Shown one piece after another: positions 1-8,286 of a stretch of DNA of 64,000 bases. The position numbers were made by a program, and so were the translations under genes. The notes beneath the pieces were generated by a model. It worked only from the letters and a program-made list of their open reading frames with translations, was not told the origin of the DNA and made no database searches. This DNA comes from Oscillospiraceae bacterium. Lineage in GTDB: Bacteria; Bacillota; Clostridia; Oscillospirales; Ruminococcaceae. Numbering within the stretch: the first letter of the stretch is position 1; the number at the start of each line of letters is the position of its first letter. The stretch covers positions 458,464-522,463 of the forward strand of contig JAFRTG010000021.1 in the NCBI GenBank assembly GCA_017427265.1. Direction: 5' to 3'.

Positions 1-71
1 GCGTCATGTCCGGAAACGGTGCATCCGCAGAGCATTCCGTTTCTGCGCACAAAATGTGCTTTCAGCAGCAT
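1..71 (-). CDS. prp: Ribosomal-processing cysteine protease Prp, N-terminal part
   Basis: Only the first 23 codons are in the window; the gene continues past the left edge. The reading begins MLLKAHFVRRNGMLCG and reaches SGHD, which matches the start of Prp (YsxB) proteins, whose conserved SGHA-type motif carries the catalytic histidine. Prp trims the N-terminal extension of ribosomal protein L27 in Firmicutes and lies between rplU and rpmA, exactly as placed here, 9 bases after the rplU stop. The catalytic Cys region is outside the window. Identification rests on position plus this short match. Confidence 0.7.
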   Translation of the reverse strand, partial: MLLKAHFVRRNGMLCGCTVSGHD

Positions 72-80
72 AGCCCGTGC

Positions 81-392
81 TTATTTGCTGATGGATTCGA
101 TGCGGATCTGGGTGAAGGGCTGTCTGTGGCCCATTGCACGCTTCTGACCGCACTTCGGCTTGTAGGTGAAGACGCGGATCTTCTTGCCCTTGCCGTTTGC
201 GAGCACCTTTGCGGTAACGGTTGCGCCGTCCACGAAAGGAGCGCCGACTGTCAGACCGCTCTCATCGCCGAGTGCTGCGACCTGATTGAAGGTGACGGTT
301 TCGCCGATTTCTGCAGAGAGCTTCTCAACGCGAACGACGTTGCCCTCCTCGACCTTCAGCTGCTTACCGCCTGTCAAAATGACTGCATACAT
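81..392 (-). CDS. rplU: 50S ribosomal protein L21
   Basis: The 103-residue product begins MYAVILTGGKQ and contains the L21 core (VEKLSAEIGETV, then KVLANGKGKKIRVFTYKPKCGQKRAMGHRQPFTQIRI), the usual family length. L21 binds 23S rRNA in the large subunit. An in-frame opening extends upstream to base 530, but the ATG at 392 is the family-consistent start and the extra segment is leader RNA. prp follows directly. A strong promoter lies about 100 bases upstream. Confidence 0.96.
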   Translation of the reverse strand: MYAVILTGGKQLKVEEGNVVRVEKLSAEIGETVTFNQVAALGDESGLTVGAPFVDGATVTAKVLANGKGKKIRVFTYKPKCGQKRAMGHRQPFTQIRIESISK

Positions 393-485
393 GGTATTCT
401 GGCACCTGCCTTTTCCATAAACTCGCTGCGAACGGTGCGTATCCCCGAACGGGCATAATACGGCTTCAACCGTCCAGCATGCGGC
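393..485 (-). promoter_or_regulatory. Probable rplU leader (L21 leader-type) region
   Basis: This is the untranslated stretch between the promoter and the rplU start. Firmicutes commonly carry a structured L21 leader in this position that is thought to mediate autoregulation. I see GC-rich complementary segments but did not fold it, so assignment to the known L21 leader family is inference from position. Confidence 0.4.
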
Positions 486-491
486 TTTTTC

Positions 492-520
492 ATTATACAA
501 AATTTCTTTCGTTTTGTCAA
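492..520 (-). promoter_or_regulatory. Promoter of rplU
   Basis: On the minus strand a perfect TTGACA (515-520) and a perfect TATAAT (492-497) are separated by 17 bases. It drives rplU-prp. Confidence 0.85.
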
Positions 521-581
521 GAGCTGACAAAAAGCCGCCGGTATAAATTACGGCGGCTTTTCGGCTTGTTTTTGTTTATTA

Positions 582-2522
582 TTACAGATACTGCTCAAAT
601 TCCGCTTTGGTGAGCAGCTTGGTGATATACTGGAGGATGCGGGTGACGTCATTTTCGTCCAGACCCTCTCTGCCGTCGCATTCGCCGTTGCGCTTGCCCT
701 GATCGGTAATCTTTGCACCGGAGTCGCTGGACATGAAGCGCAGCAGCAGCACGGCGTCGGAGACATCGACCGTACCGCTGAGGTCGGCATCGCCGAGCAG
801 CGTGACATCCGGATTCATGGGCTTTGTCACCGAGGTGACGGTTGTGGTTTCGGTTGTTGTTGTGCCGGTTTCCTGCGGTGCGGTTGTCGTGACCTTTGCA
901 GAAACCGTTGTCACGGCAGGCAGCTCCGGGTCGTAGGTATCCCAGTCCGGCAGCTCGTCGAGCGTGATGCAGTAGTCGCTGGTGTAGATCTTCTTGAGCT
1001 CGGCCGCATCGGTCAGCTCAGTCAGATAGCGCTGATACCACGGGCAGAAGTAGAGCCATGCGGCTTTGTCGCGCAGCAGATTGTCGAGCGAGGGGATGGT
1101 ATCGTTCTCGCTCATGACGACCATTTTTCTGCCCTCGGTCTGTGCAGCCATCGAGTAGAAGGTCGCAGCGATCGAGCTGGGGTTCGGGGTGTTGTTGTTG
1201 ATCGCGTTGTATTTGTCAATGCCCTGAAAATCGACGTATTCGTCGCCCGGATACCACTGGTCTGCATTGGCAGAGGTCGAGCCCGTCCAGATCCAGAGCA
1301 GGTTGTTGAGCTTGTACTTGTTCGTCAGCTGATCCCACATATAGCGGTAAAGCGCCTTGCAGGCTTCGGGGCCGTCTGCGCCCCACCAGAACCATGCGCC
1401 TTCCGCCTCATGGAGCGGGCGGAACAGAACCGGAACGCCGGCATCGCGTGCCTTGCCGAGCTGCTCTGCGAGCAGTGCGAGGTCTTTGTCGATTTTTGCG
1501 CGCTCCCATGTGCCTTCCTGAACGGCGTTGGCCGCGCTGAAGGTCGTGAAGGCGCCGCCGTTTGCAGCGGATTTCACATAGAACGCCGCAGTTGTGCTGT
1601 CCTTGCCGTCGGTCGGGACATTCCAGTGATAGGTCACAGTCGGAATGCCGCCCTTGTCCTTGTACCATGCGACAACGCGCTCCGGCGCATCATCGTAATA
1701 GGGCTGCGTCGTATTATAAAACAGAAAATCAATGCCGCGGATGGCCGGCTGCTTGCCGGTCGTTTCCTGAATGTATTCAAACTCCGCCTCGTTGTCCACG
1801 AGGTAGTCGATCGGCTTGCCCTGCGATTCGAGCGCATTTTTATTATAGTTATGCGAACCGCAGTATTCCTGCTGACCGGAGAGAATATGCTTTCCGTAGA
1901 CACTGCGCAGATAGGCGTACAGCTTGCGGGCTTCCGTGCTGGCATTCGGATTGCAGGGCTGATCTGCGGGCTGCGGCGCCGTCAGATAGGCCGGTGCTTC
2001 CGTAATCGTCAGATAGTCGAAGAAGGTGTAGCCCCAGTAGCTCCTGATCTGGATTTCGTTTTCGCCCTTGTTCAGCAGGACATAGCCCGCAGGCAGGACC
2101 GTCCAGCCCTTGTCGCCGCAGTAGGGGAACATGATCTCGCCCTGACTCTCGCCGTTGACAAGCAGATACTGGGTTTTGTTCGGATTATCCGGCGTTCCGA
2201 AGCACTGCAGATAGCAGATGTTCAGGCCGTAGAGTCCGTCCGCCGGTGCGTTGACCTTGACGGTGACGGCGGCATCCTTGCGGTCAATGTAGACATAGCT
2301 GTCTCCCGACCAGCCGGTCATGTCGCAGGTTCTGCCGAAGCCGTCCTCATCGACCTGTTCCCATTTGATCGGTTCGCGCTCCTCGCAGTCTGTGAGGACG
2401 CCGCTTTCAAACTCGACCTTGAGCAGCTCCTTTTCGGCCGAAGCGGAATCGGCCGGAAAAGAGAGCGCGCTGACGCTTAGCATTGCTGACAGGAGCAATG
2501 CCGTCTGTTTTTTCTGTTTCAT
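582..2522 (-). CDS. Secreted GH26 mannanase-type enzyme with CBM35-like domain and dockerin
   Basis: The 646-residue protein has a signal peptide (LLLSAMLSVSALSFPADSASA), a CBM35-like module at about 35-180, a GH26 catalytic domain at about 195-520, a Thr-rich linker and a C-terminal type I dockerin from about 571. Family GH26 is mostly beta-mannanase. The acid/base Glu is E372 in RPLHEAEG and the nucleophile is E472 in MSEND. The dockerin has two Ca-binding repeats, GDADLSGTVDVSDAV and a more divergent one in CDGREGLDENDV. The ATG at 2522 is preferred over an upstream TTG because AGAGG lies 8 bases before it. It probably docks onto a cellulosome scaffoldin; substrate is inferred. Confidence 0.9.
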   Translation of the reverse strand: MKQKKQTALLLSAMLSVSALSFPADSASAEKELLKVEFESGVLTDCEEREPIKWEQVDEDGFGRTCDMTGWSGDSYVYIDRKDAAVTVKVNAPADGLYGLNICYLQCFGTPDNPNKTQYLLVNGESQGEIMFPYCGDKGWTVLPAGYVLLNKGENEIQIRSYWGYTFFDYLTITEAPAYLTAPQPADQPCNPNASTEARKLYAYLRSVYGKHILSGQQEYCGSHNYNKNALESQGKPIDYLVDNEAEFEYIQETTGKQPAIRGIDFLFYNTTQPYYDDAPERVVAWYKDKGGIPTVTYHWNVPTDGKDSTTAAFYVKSAANGGAFTTFSAANAVQEGTWERAKIDKDLALLAEQLGKARDAGVPVLFRPLHEAEGAWFWWGADGPEACKALYRYMWDQLTNKYKLNNLLWIWTGSTSANADQWYPGDEYVDFQGIDKYNAINNNTPNPSSIAATFYSMAAQTEGRKMVVMSENDTIPSLDNLLRDKAAWLYFCPWYQRYLTELTDAAELKKIYTSDYCITLDELPDWDTYDPELPAVTTVSAKVTTTAPQETGTTTTETTTVTSVTKPMNPDVTLLGDADLSGTVDVSDAVLLLRFMSSDSGAKITDQGKRNGECDGREGLDENDVTRILQYITKLLTKAEFEQYL

Positions 2523-2589
2523 GTTCGTAACCTCTTTCAAATCAGTGAATTTATCATCAGCCCCGTTCCGGGGGCTTGTGACCTTTTTG

Positions 2590-2631
2590 TTTTTATCTGT
2601 TTGTTTTTATCTGTTTGTTCTGATCTTTTTG
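2590..2631. repeat. 14-bp tandem repeat upstream of the GH26 gene
   Basis: TTTTTATCTGTTTG occurs twice exactly (2590-2603, 2604-2617), followed by a degenerate third copy. It lies in the 5' region of the GH26 gene, about 70-110 bases before its start. Confidence 0.7.
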
Positions 2632-2698
2632 TTCGGAACCTTCAGCTGTTTACTGTTTTTCGGAAATAAGCGAAAAAAACTGTATGCAGCTGCCGTTT

Positions 2699-3133
2699 TT
2701 ATTCGTTTTCGAGCTCCATGACCATGTCAATCCGGCGCTGGTGGCGGCCGCCCTCAAACTCGGTAAACAAAAATGCGTCAAGAATCTCTTTTGCGAGTCC
2801 CGGACCGACAACTCTTGCGCCCATGCAGAGCACATTGGCGTCATTGTGCAGACGGGTGTATCTGGCGCTGTAGGTCTCCGAGCAGACAGCTGCGCGGATG
2901 CCCTTCATTTTGTTTGCGGTCAGGCTCATGCCGATGCCTGTGCCGCAGAGCAGAATGCCCATATCGGCCTCGCCGTCCTGAATTTTTTGGCAGACAGCCT
3001 TGCCGATCACCGGATAGTCGCTCGGCGCCTCATCGGTGCCGCAGTCGATGTAGGGCAGCTCCTGATCCTCCAGATATGTTTTGACGACCTTGCGCAGATC
3101 TGCCGCGGCGTGGTCACTTCCGATTGCGATCAT
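2699..3133 (-). CDS. rpiB: Ribose 5-phosphate isomerase B
   Basis: The 144-residue protein has the RpiB/LacAB fold signature: MIAIGSDHAA at the N terminus and ILLCGTGIGMS around the catalytic Cys, followed by the NDANVLCMGARVVG segment. It interconverts ribose 5-phosphate and ribulose 5-phosphate in the cytosolic pentose phosphate pathway. The start is preceded by GGAGG. Length is normal. RpiB and allose-6-phosphate isomerase are hard to separate by eye, but no allose genes are nearby. Confidence 0.93.
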   Translation of the reverse strand: MIAIGSDHAAADLRKVVKTYLEDQELPYIDCGTDEAPSDYPVIGKAVCQKIQDGEADMGILLCGTGIGMSLTANKMKGIRAAVCSETYSARYTRLHNDANVLCMGARVVGPGLAKEILDAFLFTEFEGGRHQRRIDMVMELENE

Positions 3134-3162
3134 ATTCTCTTCCTCCAGAAAAAATTTGGTTT

Positions 3163-4113
3163 TCAGGCGCCTTCCATCGAGGGCGTGCCGTTGCCCGAAA
3201 CATAGCAGTGGTCATAATCATGGGCGTCCGTATCCAGATAGGTATAGAAATTGGATGCGGCTGCGGGATCAAAGCCCGTCAGCGTTTCGCCGGAGCAGCA
3301 GTCCTTTGCAGTGCCGTCCGGCAGAATCATGACGATCCGGTCCTTCTTCTCCGCGGTGTCAAACCAGATGCCCAGCTTGCCCGGATTGAGATCCTCATCC
3401 ATATAGTCCAGAGACGAGAAGCGGATGGAAAAATCCTTGGTGTCGTAGATGTACTGGAGCTGGTTGTCATCTGTATCAAGGCCTGCATAAAACGCGATGC
3501 CGTTGGCTTTTCCGTCGCCGTCCGGATCCATGACAAAGCCCATTTTGTAATCGGTCTTGTACATGTCTCTGGCCATATCCTTCAGCTCGGCCTTTTTCGT
3601 GTTGATATCCGCACGGGGGAAGCCGTCGGAATCGGTATTCTTCGTCTGGACGAACGGGCCGTCATATGCGATGGTATTGCTGAGCAGCTGACCGCTGCCG
3701 TCCTGCACCGAGATCGTATACTGTCCTGCGCCGTAATCCAGCGCACGGAAGGTCATCTCATCCTTTGCACTGTGAGAGGTCATCTGAATGTCGTTGACTG
3801 CAACGACCCACACGGCGGAATCCTCGTCCGGGACAGCCGTGCGCGTGACAAGGCCGGTTTCGTCGATTGTCAGCGAGCAGACGGCATCGCTGTTTTCCAG
3901 TGTTTCTGCTGCGGTCTGCTCCTGATCTGCTGCGTTTTCGCTTTCAGCGGGCTCGGATGCATCGGACGCGGACGAATCCTGCTCCGCAGCGGATGCGGAG
4001 GATTCGGGCGTCTGGTCTGCGCTGCCGGATGACGGTGCATCTGAATCCGACGCACATCCGGTCAGCAGGGCTGCTGCAAGCAGCAGCGGCATCCACTTTT
4101 TCATACAGTTCAT
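3163..4113 (-). CDS. Putative lipoprotein of unknown function
   Basis: A 316-residue protein with a lipoprotein signal peptide (LLLAAALLTGC, Cys at about residue 20) and a Ser/Glu/Ala-rich spacer to about residue 75. The remaining domain includes DGDGKANGIAFYAGLDTDDNQ. I do not recognise a named family. It should be anchored on the outer face of the membrane. An AGGAG site lies 12 bases before the start. It sits 29 bases upstream of rpiB on the same strand and may be co-transcribed with it. Confidence 0.75.
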   Translation of the reverse strand: MNCMKKWMPLLLAAALLTGCASDSDAPSSGSADQTPESSASAAEQDSSASDASEPAESENAADQEQTAAETLENSDAVCSLTIDETGLVTRTAVPDEDSAVWVVAVNDIQMTSHSAKDEMTFRALDYGAGQYTISVQDGSGQLLSNTIAYDGPFVQTKNTDSDGFPRADINTKKAELKDMARDMYKTDYKMGFVMDPDGDGKANGIAFYAGLDTDDNQLQYIYDTKDFSIRFSSLDYMDEDLNPGKLGIWFDTAEKKDRIVMILPDGTAKDCCSGETLTGFDPAAASNFYTYLDTDAHDYDHCYVSGNGTPSMEGA

Positions 4114-4149
4114 GGGAAAATAATGCTCCTTTTTCGTTTTATGGCTGTT

Positions 4150-4809
4150 TCAGCCGATTTTCACTGCCTGCAGGTAGCTGACGGAAAGCCGCTCCGGCGG
4201 GACAGGTTCCTTCTGCGCCGCGGCCATTGCAATGCCGCAGGCAGATTGGTTGCAAAGATGCATCGGTGCTTCCAGAAAGTCCTCGCAGCTCTCGCGCAGA
4301 ACCGCAATGCCGTCGCCGATTACCATGACCGGCTCATGATAGTGCTCGATCTGCGCGGCGATGTCGCCGGCCTCCAGAATGCTGTCCTCCGTCAGCCGCG
4401 TGACGGTTTTGCCGCTGCTCTCGAAAAATGCGCAGTAGCAGAGATTTTTTCGTGCGGCAAGACATGCGCAGAGGATGCCCGTTCTGCCGCAGAGGTTCCA
4501 TGCGAGCCCCTCCAGCGACGAGATGCCCGCGCACTGTTTGTTTCCGGCGAATGCGAGCGCCTGCATCGCGGCAATGCCGATGCGCAGGCCGGTATAGGAG
4601 CCGGGGCCGTTCGCAGCTGCAAACAGATCGACATCCTGCACGGTATGGCCGGTTTCTTCCAGCAGCTGCTTCGCCATCGGCAGCAGAATCTGCGAGTGAG
4701 CGCGCTGTGTATACAGCATCCGGTATCCCAGCAGCACGCCGTTTTCCGTGACGGCGCAGGACGCCGTCCGCCCGGATGTATCAACTGCCAAAATGATCAA
4801 GCAGTTCAT
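4150..4809 (-). CDS. tsaB: tRNA t6A biosynthesis protein TsaB
   Basis: The 219-residue protein starts with the ASKHA-fold motif ILAVDTSGRTASCAV and has the conserved AAANGPGSYTGLRIG segment typical of TsaB (YeaZ). TsaB is the non-catalytic partner of TsaD in threonylcarbamoyl transfer to tRNA A37. Its 5' end overlaps the 3' end of tsaE by 29 bases, so the pair is translationally linked. tsaD is not in the window. Confidence 0.93.
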   Translation of the reverse strand: MNCLIILAVDTSGRTASCAVTENGVLLGYRMLYTQRAHSQILLPMAKQLLEETGHTVQDVDLFAAANGPGSYTGLRIGIAAMQALAFAGNKQCAGISSLEGLAWNLCGRTGILCACLAARKNLCYCAFFESSGKTVTRLTEDSILEAGDIAAQIEHYHEPVMVIGDGIAVLRESCEDFLEAPMHLCNQSACGIAMAAAQKEPVPPERLSVSYLQAVKIG

Positions 4810-5227
4810 CTCCTTCCACAGTAATCTGCCGCGTCTGATCGCCGCTGCCGCTGATCGTGATTTTCAGAAGCGGCTGAGGCAGCTCGTCCGCGATGTTTTC
4901 CGCCCATTCGATCACGAAAACGGAATCCTCCAGCGGATAATCCCAGAAGCCGGTCGTTTCGAGCGCCTCCGGGGAGTTCACGCGGTACATATCAAAATGA
5001 TAGACGGAAATGCAGCCTGCTGCGTGATATTCATTGACAAGCGCAAAGGTCGGGGAGCTGACGATATCCGGCAGTCCGAGCCCTTCCGCAAGGCCTCTGG
5101 TAAAGGTTGTTTTGCCGGCGCCGAGTCCGCCGAAAAAGGCGACGCATGTGCCGGGGCGCAGCGCTGCACCGATTTTCTTCGCAAGTGCGTGCGTCTGCGC
5201 AGGGGTTTCAGTGGTAAAAGAAAGCAT
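4781..5227 (-). CDS. tsaE: tRNA t6A biosynthesis ATPase TsaE
   Basis: The 148-residue P-loop protein has Walker A GGLGAGKTTFTRG, the VSSPTFALVNEY switch and the HFDMYR motif, all classic for TsaE (YjeE). It hydrolyses ATP to reset the TsaB-TsaD-TsaE complex. It is first of the tsaE-tsaB pair, directly downstream of the 5243-5962 gene with a gap of 15 bases. Confidence 0.95.
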   Translation of the reverse strand: MLSFTTETPAQTHALAKKIGAALRPGTCVAFFGGLGAGKTTFTRGLAEGLGLPDIVSSPTFALVNEYHAAGCISVYHFDMYRVNSPEALETTGFWDYPLEDSVFVIEWAENIADELPQPLLKITISGSGDQTRQITVEGDELLDHFGS

Positions 5228-5242
5228 GTGGCTTCGTCCTGT

Positions 5243-5962
5243 TCAAATAACATATTGCACGGTCACGAGACAGCACTGCTGTCCGGGATCACGCTTTACG
5301 GTAATGCTGCGGAGCTCCCCGCAGGCGTCCGCGAGGGATTCTTTCAGGCGCTGCGCCAGCAGAACCGACAGCCCGCAGATCTCCTGATCCCATGCCAGCG
5401 GATACAGGCCGCAGCGGTCGATCGGCAGCAGCCAGATATCGGATTCGGCTGTTTCGGCCGTCACCCGGAATACGGCAGCCGCTTCATTGTCATCCGTGCC
5501 GAACATCCGCTCTGTCCGGAATTCGTGTTTTCGCAGATTGGCTGCGATTGCGGCGGCGAGCTTTTCGGTCTGCTCTGACCATTCTGACGTCATCAGATTC
5601 CGGAATTCCGCGCCGCTGTACTGCGCCGAAAGCGATTCCGGCACCTCGATGACCGCATCGGTACGCGAGGTGATGACGGTATAGGATGTATCCCCGCGCC
5701 GCTCCTGCTCCTCGGAGAGAACCGTCTGCGGATACGTGATCTTCAGCTCCGGAATCTGTTTGCCGAGTGCACGGATCGTATCGGCTGCCTGCGCGATCTC
5801 CTCAGAAGCTGCTTTTCCCGCAATCACGGTGCGCGAGCCGTCTTCGCCCTCCCGGACGGTGACTTTGCCGAGCTCCTTTGTAACGGTGAAGCCGGCTCCG
5901 CTCTGCTGCAGCGCCCGGTTCCGGAGTTCCTCTTCCAGCATTTCGGTTGTCAGTACGTTCAT
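5243..5962 (-). CDS. Conserved hypothetical protein upstream of tsaE
   Basis: A 239-residue soluble protein with no signal peptide or membrane segment. The N-terminal part (ELGKVTVREGEDGSRTVIAG) and middle (YTVITSRTDAVIEVPESL) are beta-rich and the C-terminal half is mixed alpha/beta. I do not recognise it. It has a good GGAGGG ribosome site and its own consensus promoter, so it is a real gene and probably heads the operon with tsaE-tsaB. Confidence 0.75.
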   Translation of the reverse strand: MNVLTTEMLEEELRNRALQQSGAGFTVTKELGKVTVREGEDGSRTVIAGKAASEEIAQAADTIRALGKQIPELKITYPQTVLSEEQERRGDTSYTVITSRTDAVIEVPESLSAQYSGAEFRNLMTSEWSEQTEKLAAAIAANLRKHEFRTERMFGTDDNEAAAVFRVTAETAESDIWLLPIDRCGLYPLAWDQEICGLSVLLAQRLKESLADACGELRSITVKRDPGQQCCLVTVQYVI

Positions 5963-5996
5963 CTGCCGTCCCTCCGTTCAGTGCATATACACTTCT

Positions 5997-6025
5997 ATTA
6001 TAACAATATCCGGCCGTAAAGTCAA
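5997..6025 (-). promoter_or_regulatory. Promoter of the 5243-5962/tsaE/tsaB operon
   Basis: Minus strand TTGACT (6020-6025), 17 bases, TATAAT (5997-6002). It is back-to-back with the degV promoter; the -35 boxes are about 20 bases apart. Confidence 0.8.
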
Positions 6026-6045
6026 GCCCCGCTCCCGAAATCCGC

Positions 6046-6074
6046 TTGACAGACGCGCACGGATGTGCTATAAT
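6046..6074 (+). promoter_or_regulatory. Promoter of the DegV-family gene
   Basis: TTGACA (6046-6051), 17 bases, TATAAT (6069-6074), about 60 bases before the start codon. Confidence 0.85.
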
Positions 6075-6133
6075 TTTTTTTGCAGGAACAGGTTTGTTCC
6101 GGAATGACAGATACCCGCAGAAAGGAGAACAGC

Positions 6134-7009
6134 ATGGCTGATTATATCATTGCAGCGGCTTCAACAGCCGATCTGCCGGATACGTTTTACCGGGAGCATC
6201 AGATTCCGCTGATCCGGTATACCTATTCCATCGGCATGGATGTGTTCGAGGACGACTGCCGCGAGGAATCGCGGAGCAAGGCGTATCAGGAGATGCGGCA
6301 GGGCGTTGTGTATTCGACCTCGATGATTAACGAGGAGACCTACTATCAGTTTTTCCGCAGCCTGATGGAGACCGGAAAGGATGTGCTGTATCTCGATATG
6401 TCCAAGGAGATGTCCAGCTCCTATCAGGCCTCGCACAGAGCTGCTGTGCGGATTCAGGAGGAGTTCCGCAGTCAGAAGCTGGTGCTGCCGGATACGTGCT
6501 GCGTTTCGGGCGGACTCGGTCTGCTGGTGCGCGAATGCGTCCGGCATATGGAGGAGGGCATGTCCTTTCAGGCGCTGCTCAACTGGTGCGAGAGTAATAA
6601 GCTGCATATTATGCACCGGTTTACCGTCGATGACCTGAACTATCTCAAGCGCGGCGGCAGAGTCTCCAATGCTTCTGCCATGATCGGCTCGATGCTTTCG
6701 ATCAAGCCGGTGCTCTATGTGCCGGATGACGGCAAGCTGACCGTCGCTTCCAAGGTGCGCGGCAGAAAGGCTGCTCTCAATGCGCTGCTGGAGGGCGTCA
6801 AGCGGGACATGGTTTCTCCGGCGGGACAGCATATCATCATCAATCATGCGGACTGCCTCGCGGATGCCGAATGGCTGCGCGATCAGCTGCTGGATGCGTT
6901 TCCGTCGCTCGGCGGCATTGATATCTACAATCTCGGCATTATCATTGGTGCACACTGCGGCCCCGGTCTGCTGACGGTGTTTTACTTCGGCGATCAGAGA
7001 AAGCCTTGA
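6134..7009 (+). CDS. DegV family fatty-acid-binding protein
   Basis: The 291-residue product begins MADYIIAAASTADLP and has the DegV hallmarks VVYSTSMINEETYYQFF, the second-domain signature VDDLNYLKRGGRVSNASAMIG, and the C-terminal GAHCGPGLLTVFYFG. Members bind a fatty acid (FakB in staphylococci, partner of kinase FakA, for phospholipid synthesis). No fakA is nearby. The ATG at 6134 is preferred over the longer opening because AAAGGAG lies 7 bases upstream. It is monocistronic, with its own promoter and terminator. Confidence 0.93.
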   Translation: MADYIIAAASTADLPDTFYREHQIPLIRYTYSIGMDVFEDDCREESRSKAYQEMRQGVVYSTSMINEETYYQFFRSLMETGKDVLYLDMSKEMSSSYQASHRAAVRIQEEFRSQKLVLPDTCCVSGGLGLLVRECVRHMEEGMSFQALLNWCESNKLHIMHRFTVDDLNYLKRGGRVSNASAMIGSMLSIKPVLYVPDDGKLTVASKVRGRKAALNALLEGVKRDMVSPAGQHIIINHADCLADAEWLRDQLLDAFPSLGGIDIYNLGIIIGAHCGPGLLTVFYFGDQRKP

Positions 7010-7062
7010 CCCCTCCGTCTGCTCACCTCCCCTTTCAGGGGAGGCAGGTTCGGCAAACAGTA

Positions 7063-7090
7063 ATCCCCTGCATGTGCAGGGGATTTTTTG
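7063..7090 (+). terminator. Rho-independent terminator after the DegV gene
   Basis: The stem CCCCTGCA/TGCAGGGG closes on a short loop and is followed by ATTTTTT. Just upstream (7012-7045) is a copy of the CCCTCCGTCTGC..CCTCCCCTTTCAGGGGAGG intergenic repeat. Confidence 0.85.
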
Positions 7091-7160
7091 CGCTTTATTT
7101 TCGGATTGCGGGCGAATGAAGAATAATGCGGGCAATCGTTTTTCTTCATTGCCTGCCGCC

Positions 7161-7580
7161 TCATTGCTCAAAATGCTGAGGTCTGTATTCCCGTGCCCAG
7201 TCAACGATGTCTGTTTCCCTTACTGTTTCATCGACAAGGCCATAGGTATAGTAAATAAGGTACAAATTGCATTCCTGAATCGTAATTTTGGTTGTTCTTT
7301 CACGGGTTTCTCCTGTCTTATAATCGCGGAAAGTACAAGTGGACTCTTTCGGTGTAATGTCTGCCCGTTCAAGCTGTTCGTCTGTCAAAAAATGATCCAT
7401 ACGGCTGACATAGTAAATGGTATACTCTTTCAGACATAACTTAAAATCTCTGGCGTCGATCTTACCGTCCATGTTGACATCGCCCTTGGTGTACTTGGTT
7501 TCCCACGCGGAAACCGGCATGGAAACCATGCCGCAGAGCATGGCGCCTGCGCAAAGCGCGGCGAAAACTTTCTTTTTCAT
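7161..7580 (-). CDS. Small secreted dockerin-like protein
   Basis: A 139-residue protein: signal peptide MKKKVFAALCAGAMLCGMVSMPVSAWE, then a clear first dockerin Ca-binding repeat GDVNMDGKIDARDFKLCLKEY, then about 80 residues including a helix (TIQECNLYLIYYTYGLVDE) that could be a degenerate second repeat. There is no catalytic module. The true start at 7580 is preceded by AGGAGG; a longer in-frame opening to 7880 is non-coding leader. It may be a cellulosome accessory or competitor protein. Function is unknown. Confidence 0.8.
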   Translation of the reverse strand: MKKKVFAALCAGAMLCGMVSMPVSAWETKYTKGDVNMDGKIDARDFKLCLKEYTIYYVSRMDHFLTDEQLERADITPKESTCTFRDYKTGETRERTTKITIQECNLYLIYYTYGLVDETVRETDIVDWAREYRPQHFEQ

Positions 7581-8286
7581 GGTTGTTCCTCCTTTTGGCT
7601 GAACATGCGGCGCACATCCCGTATCTGTGCTCCGTATTCGGATGATTCCGTTCCGGTCCCGCATTGCCGGAATCCAGCGGCGGGGAATGCGGGTTCCCTT
7701 CATTTTTATCTTACCATAAAAAGGACGAAAAGTAAAGAGCCAATGGATATTTTGGTTAAATATACAATAGGGGGGGTGAACTATTGTGCAATACAGAGAA
7801 AACGCTGCCGTTTTTTTCGCAACTGCGTCATATTTCGCAAGAATGTCGGCAGCGTCGGGCGGGAACCCCTCCGTCTGCATTCGCAGACGCCTCCCCTTTC
7901 AGGGGAGGCTGAAATGCGCACGCAGCTCGGCGCTGACTGCCGTCAGCTTCTATGCTGCCGCGGTGCGCGCTGCGAATCTCTCCGAGATTCGCTTGGGGGC
8001 GCCCTCTCTTACAGGGCTCCCCCCTTTCAAAATCGATCCCCCGGATCGTTTTTGAAATTCACCCTTGCGGTGCGCCTGACGATGGGGGCGGTTCGCTCAC
8101 TGCGGTGAGCGACTTAGGGTTCTGCCCTAAGAACCCGCAAGCCTTTGTAAAGGCTTGACCTAAACTTTAATTTTGGGGTGATGTCACGCTCTCGTGGCGA
8201 GCTTTAGCATTGGGAGAAGTTGCGTCACAGAAGCCGCGAGCAGCGGCGTGCGTTTGTCTGATTGGGGGAGCTCCGCTTCCGCAGCC
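7581..8286. other. Long non-coding repeat region
   Basis: About 700 bases with no convincing gene. It contains a CCCCTCCGTCTGC..CCTCCCCTTTCAGGGGAGGC module (7866-7910), a multi-hairpin element (7972-8178), and the GAAGCCGCG..CAGCGGCGTG start of the REP-like composite repeat (8228-8286), which runs into the 31-bp array. Small openings across it are repeat translations. Confidence 0.75.
7972..8178 (+). repeat. Structured multi-hairpin intergenic element, copy 1
   Basis: Successive hairpins: GCGAATCTC/GAGATTCGC (7972-7992), GGGGGCGCCCT/AGGGCTCCCCC (7995-8023), TCGCTCAC/GTGAGCGA (8093-8112), CTTAGGG/CCCTAAG (8113-8131) and CAAGCCTTT/AAAGGCTTG (8138-8157), ending ACCTAAACTTTAATTTTGGGG. Copies 2 (33399-33539) and 3 (30519-30585, minus) share the order with compensatory stem changes. 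Confidence 0.75.

Noticed and set aside
1410-2480. Plus-strand opening of 356 codons
   Set aside because: Lies opposite the GH26 gene, which has catalytic motifs, signal peptide and dockerin.
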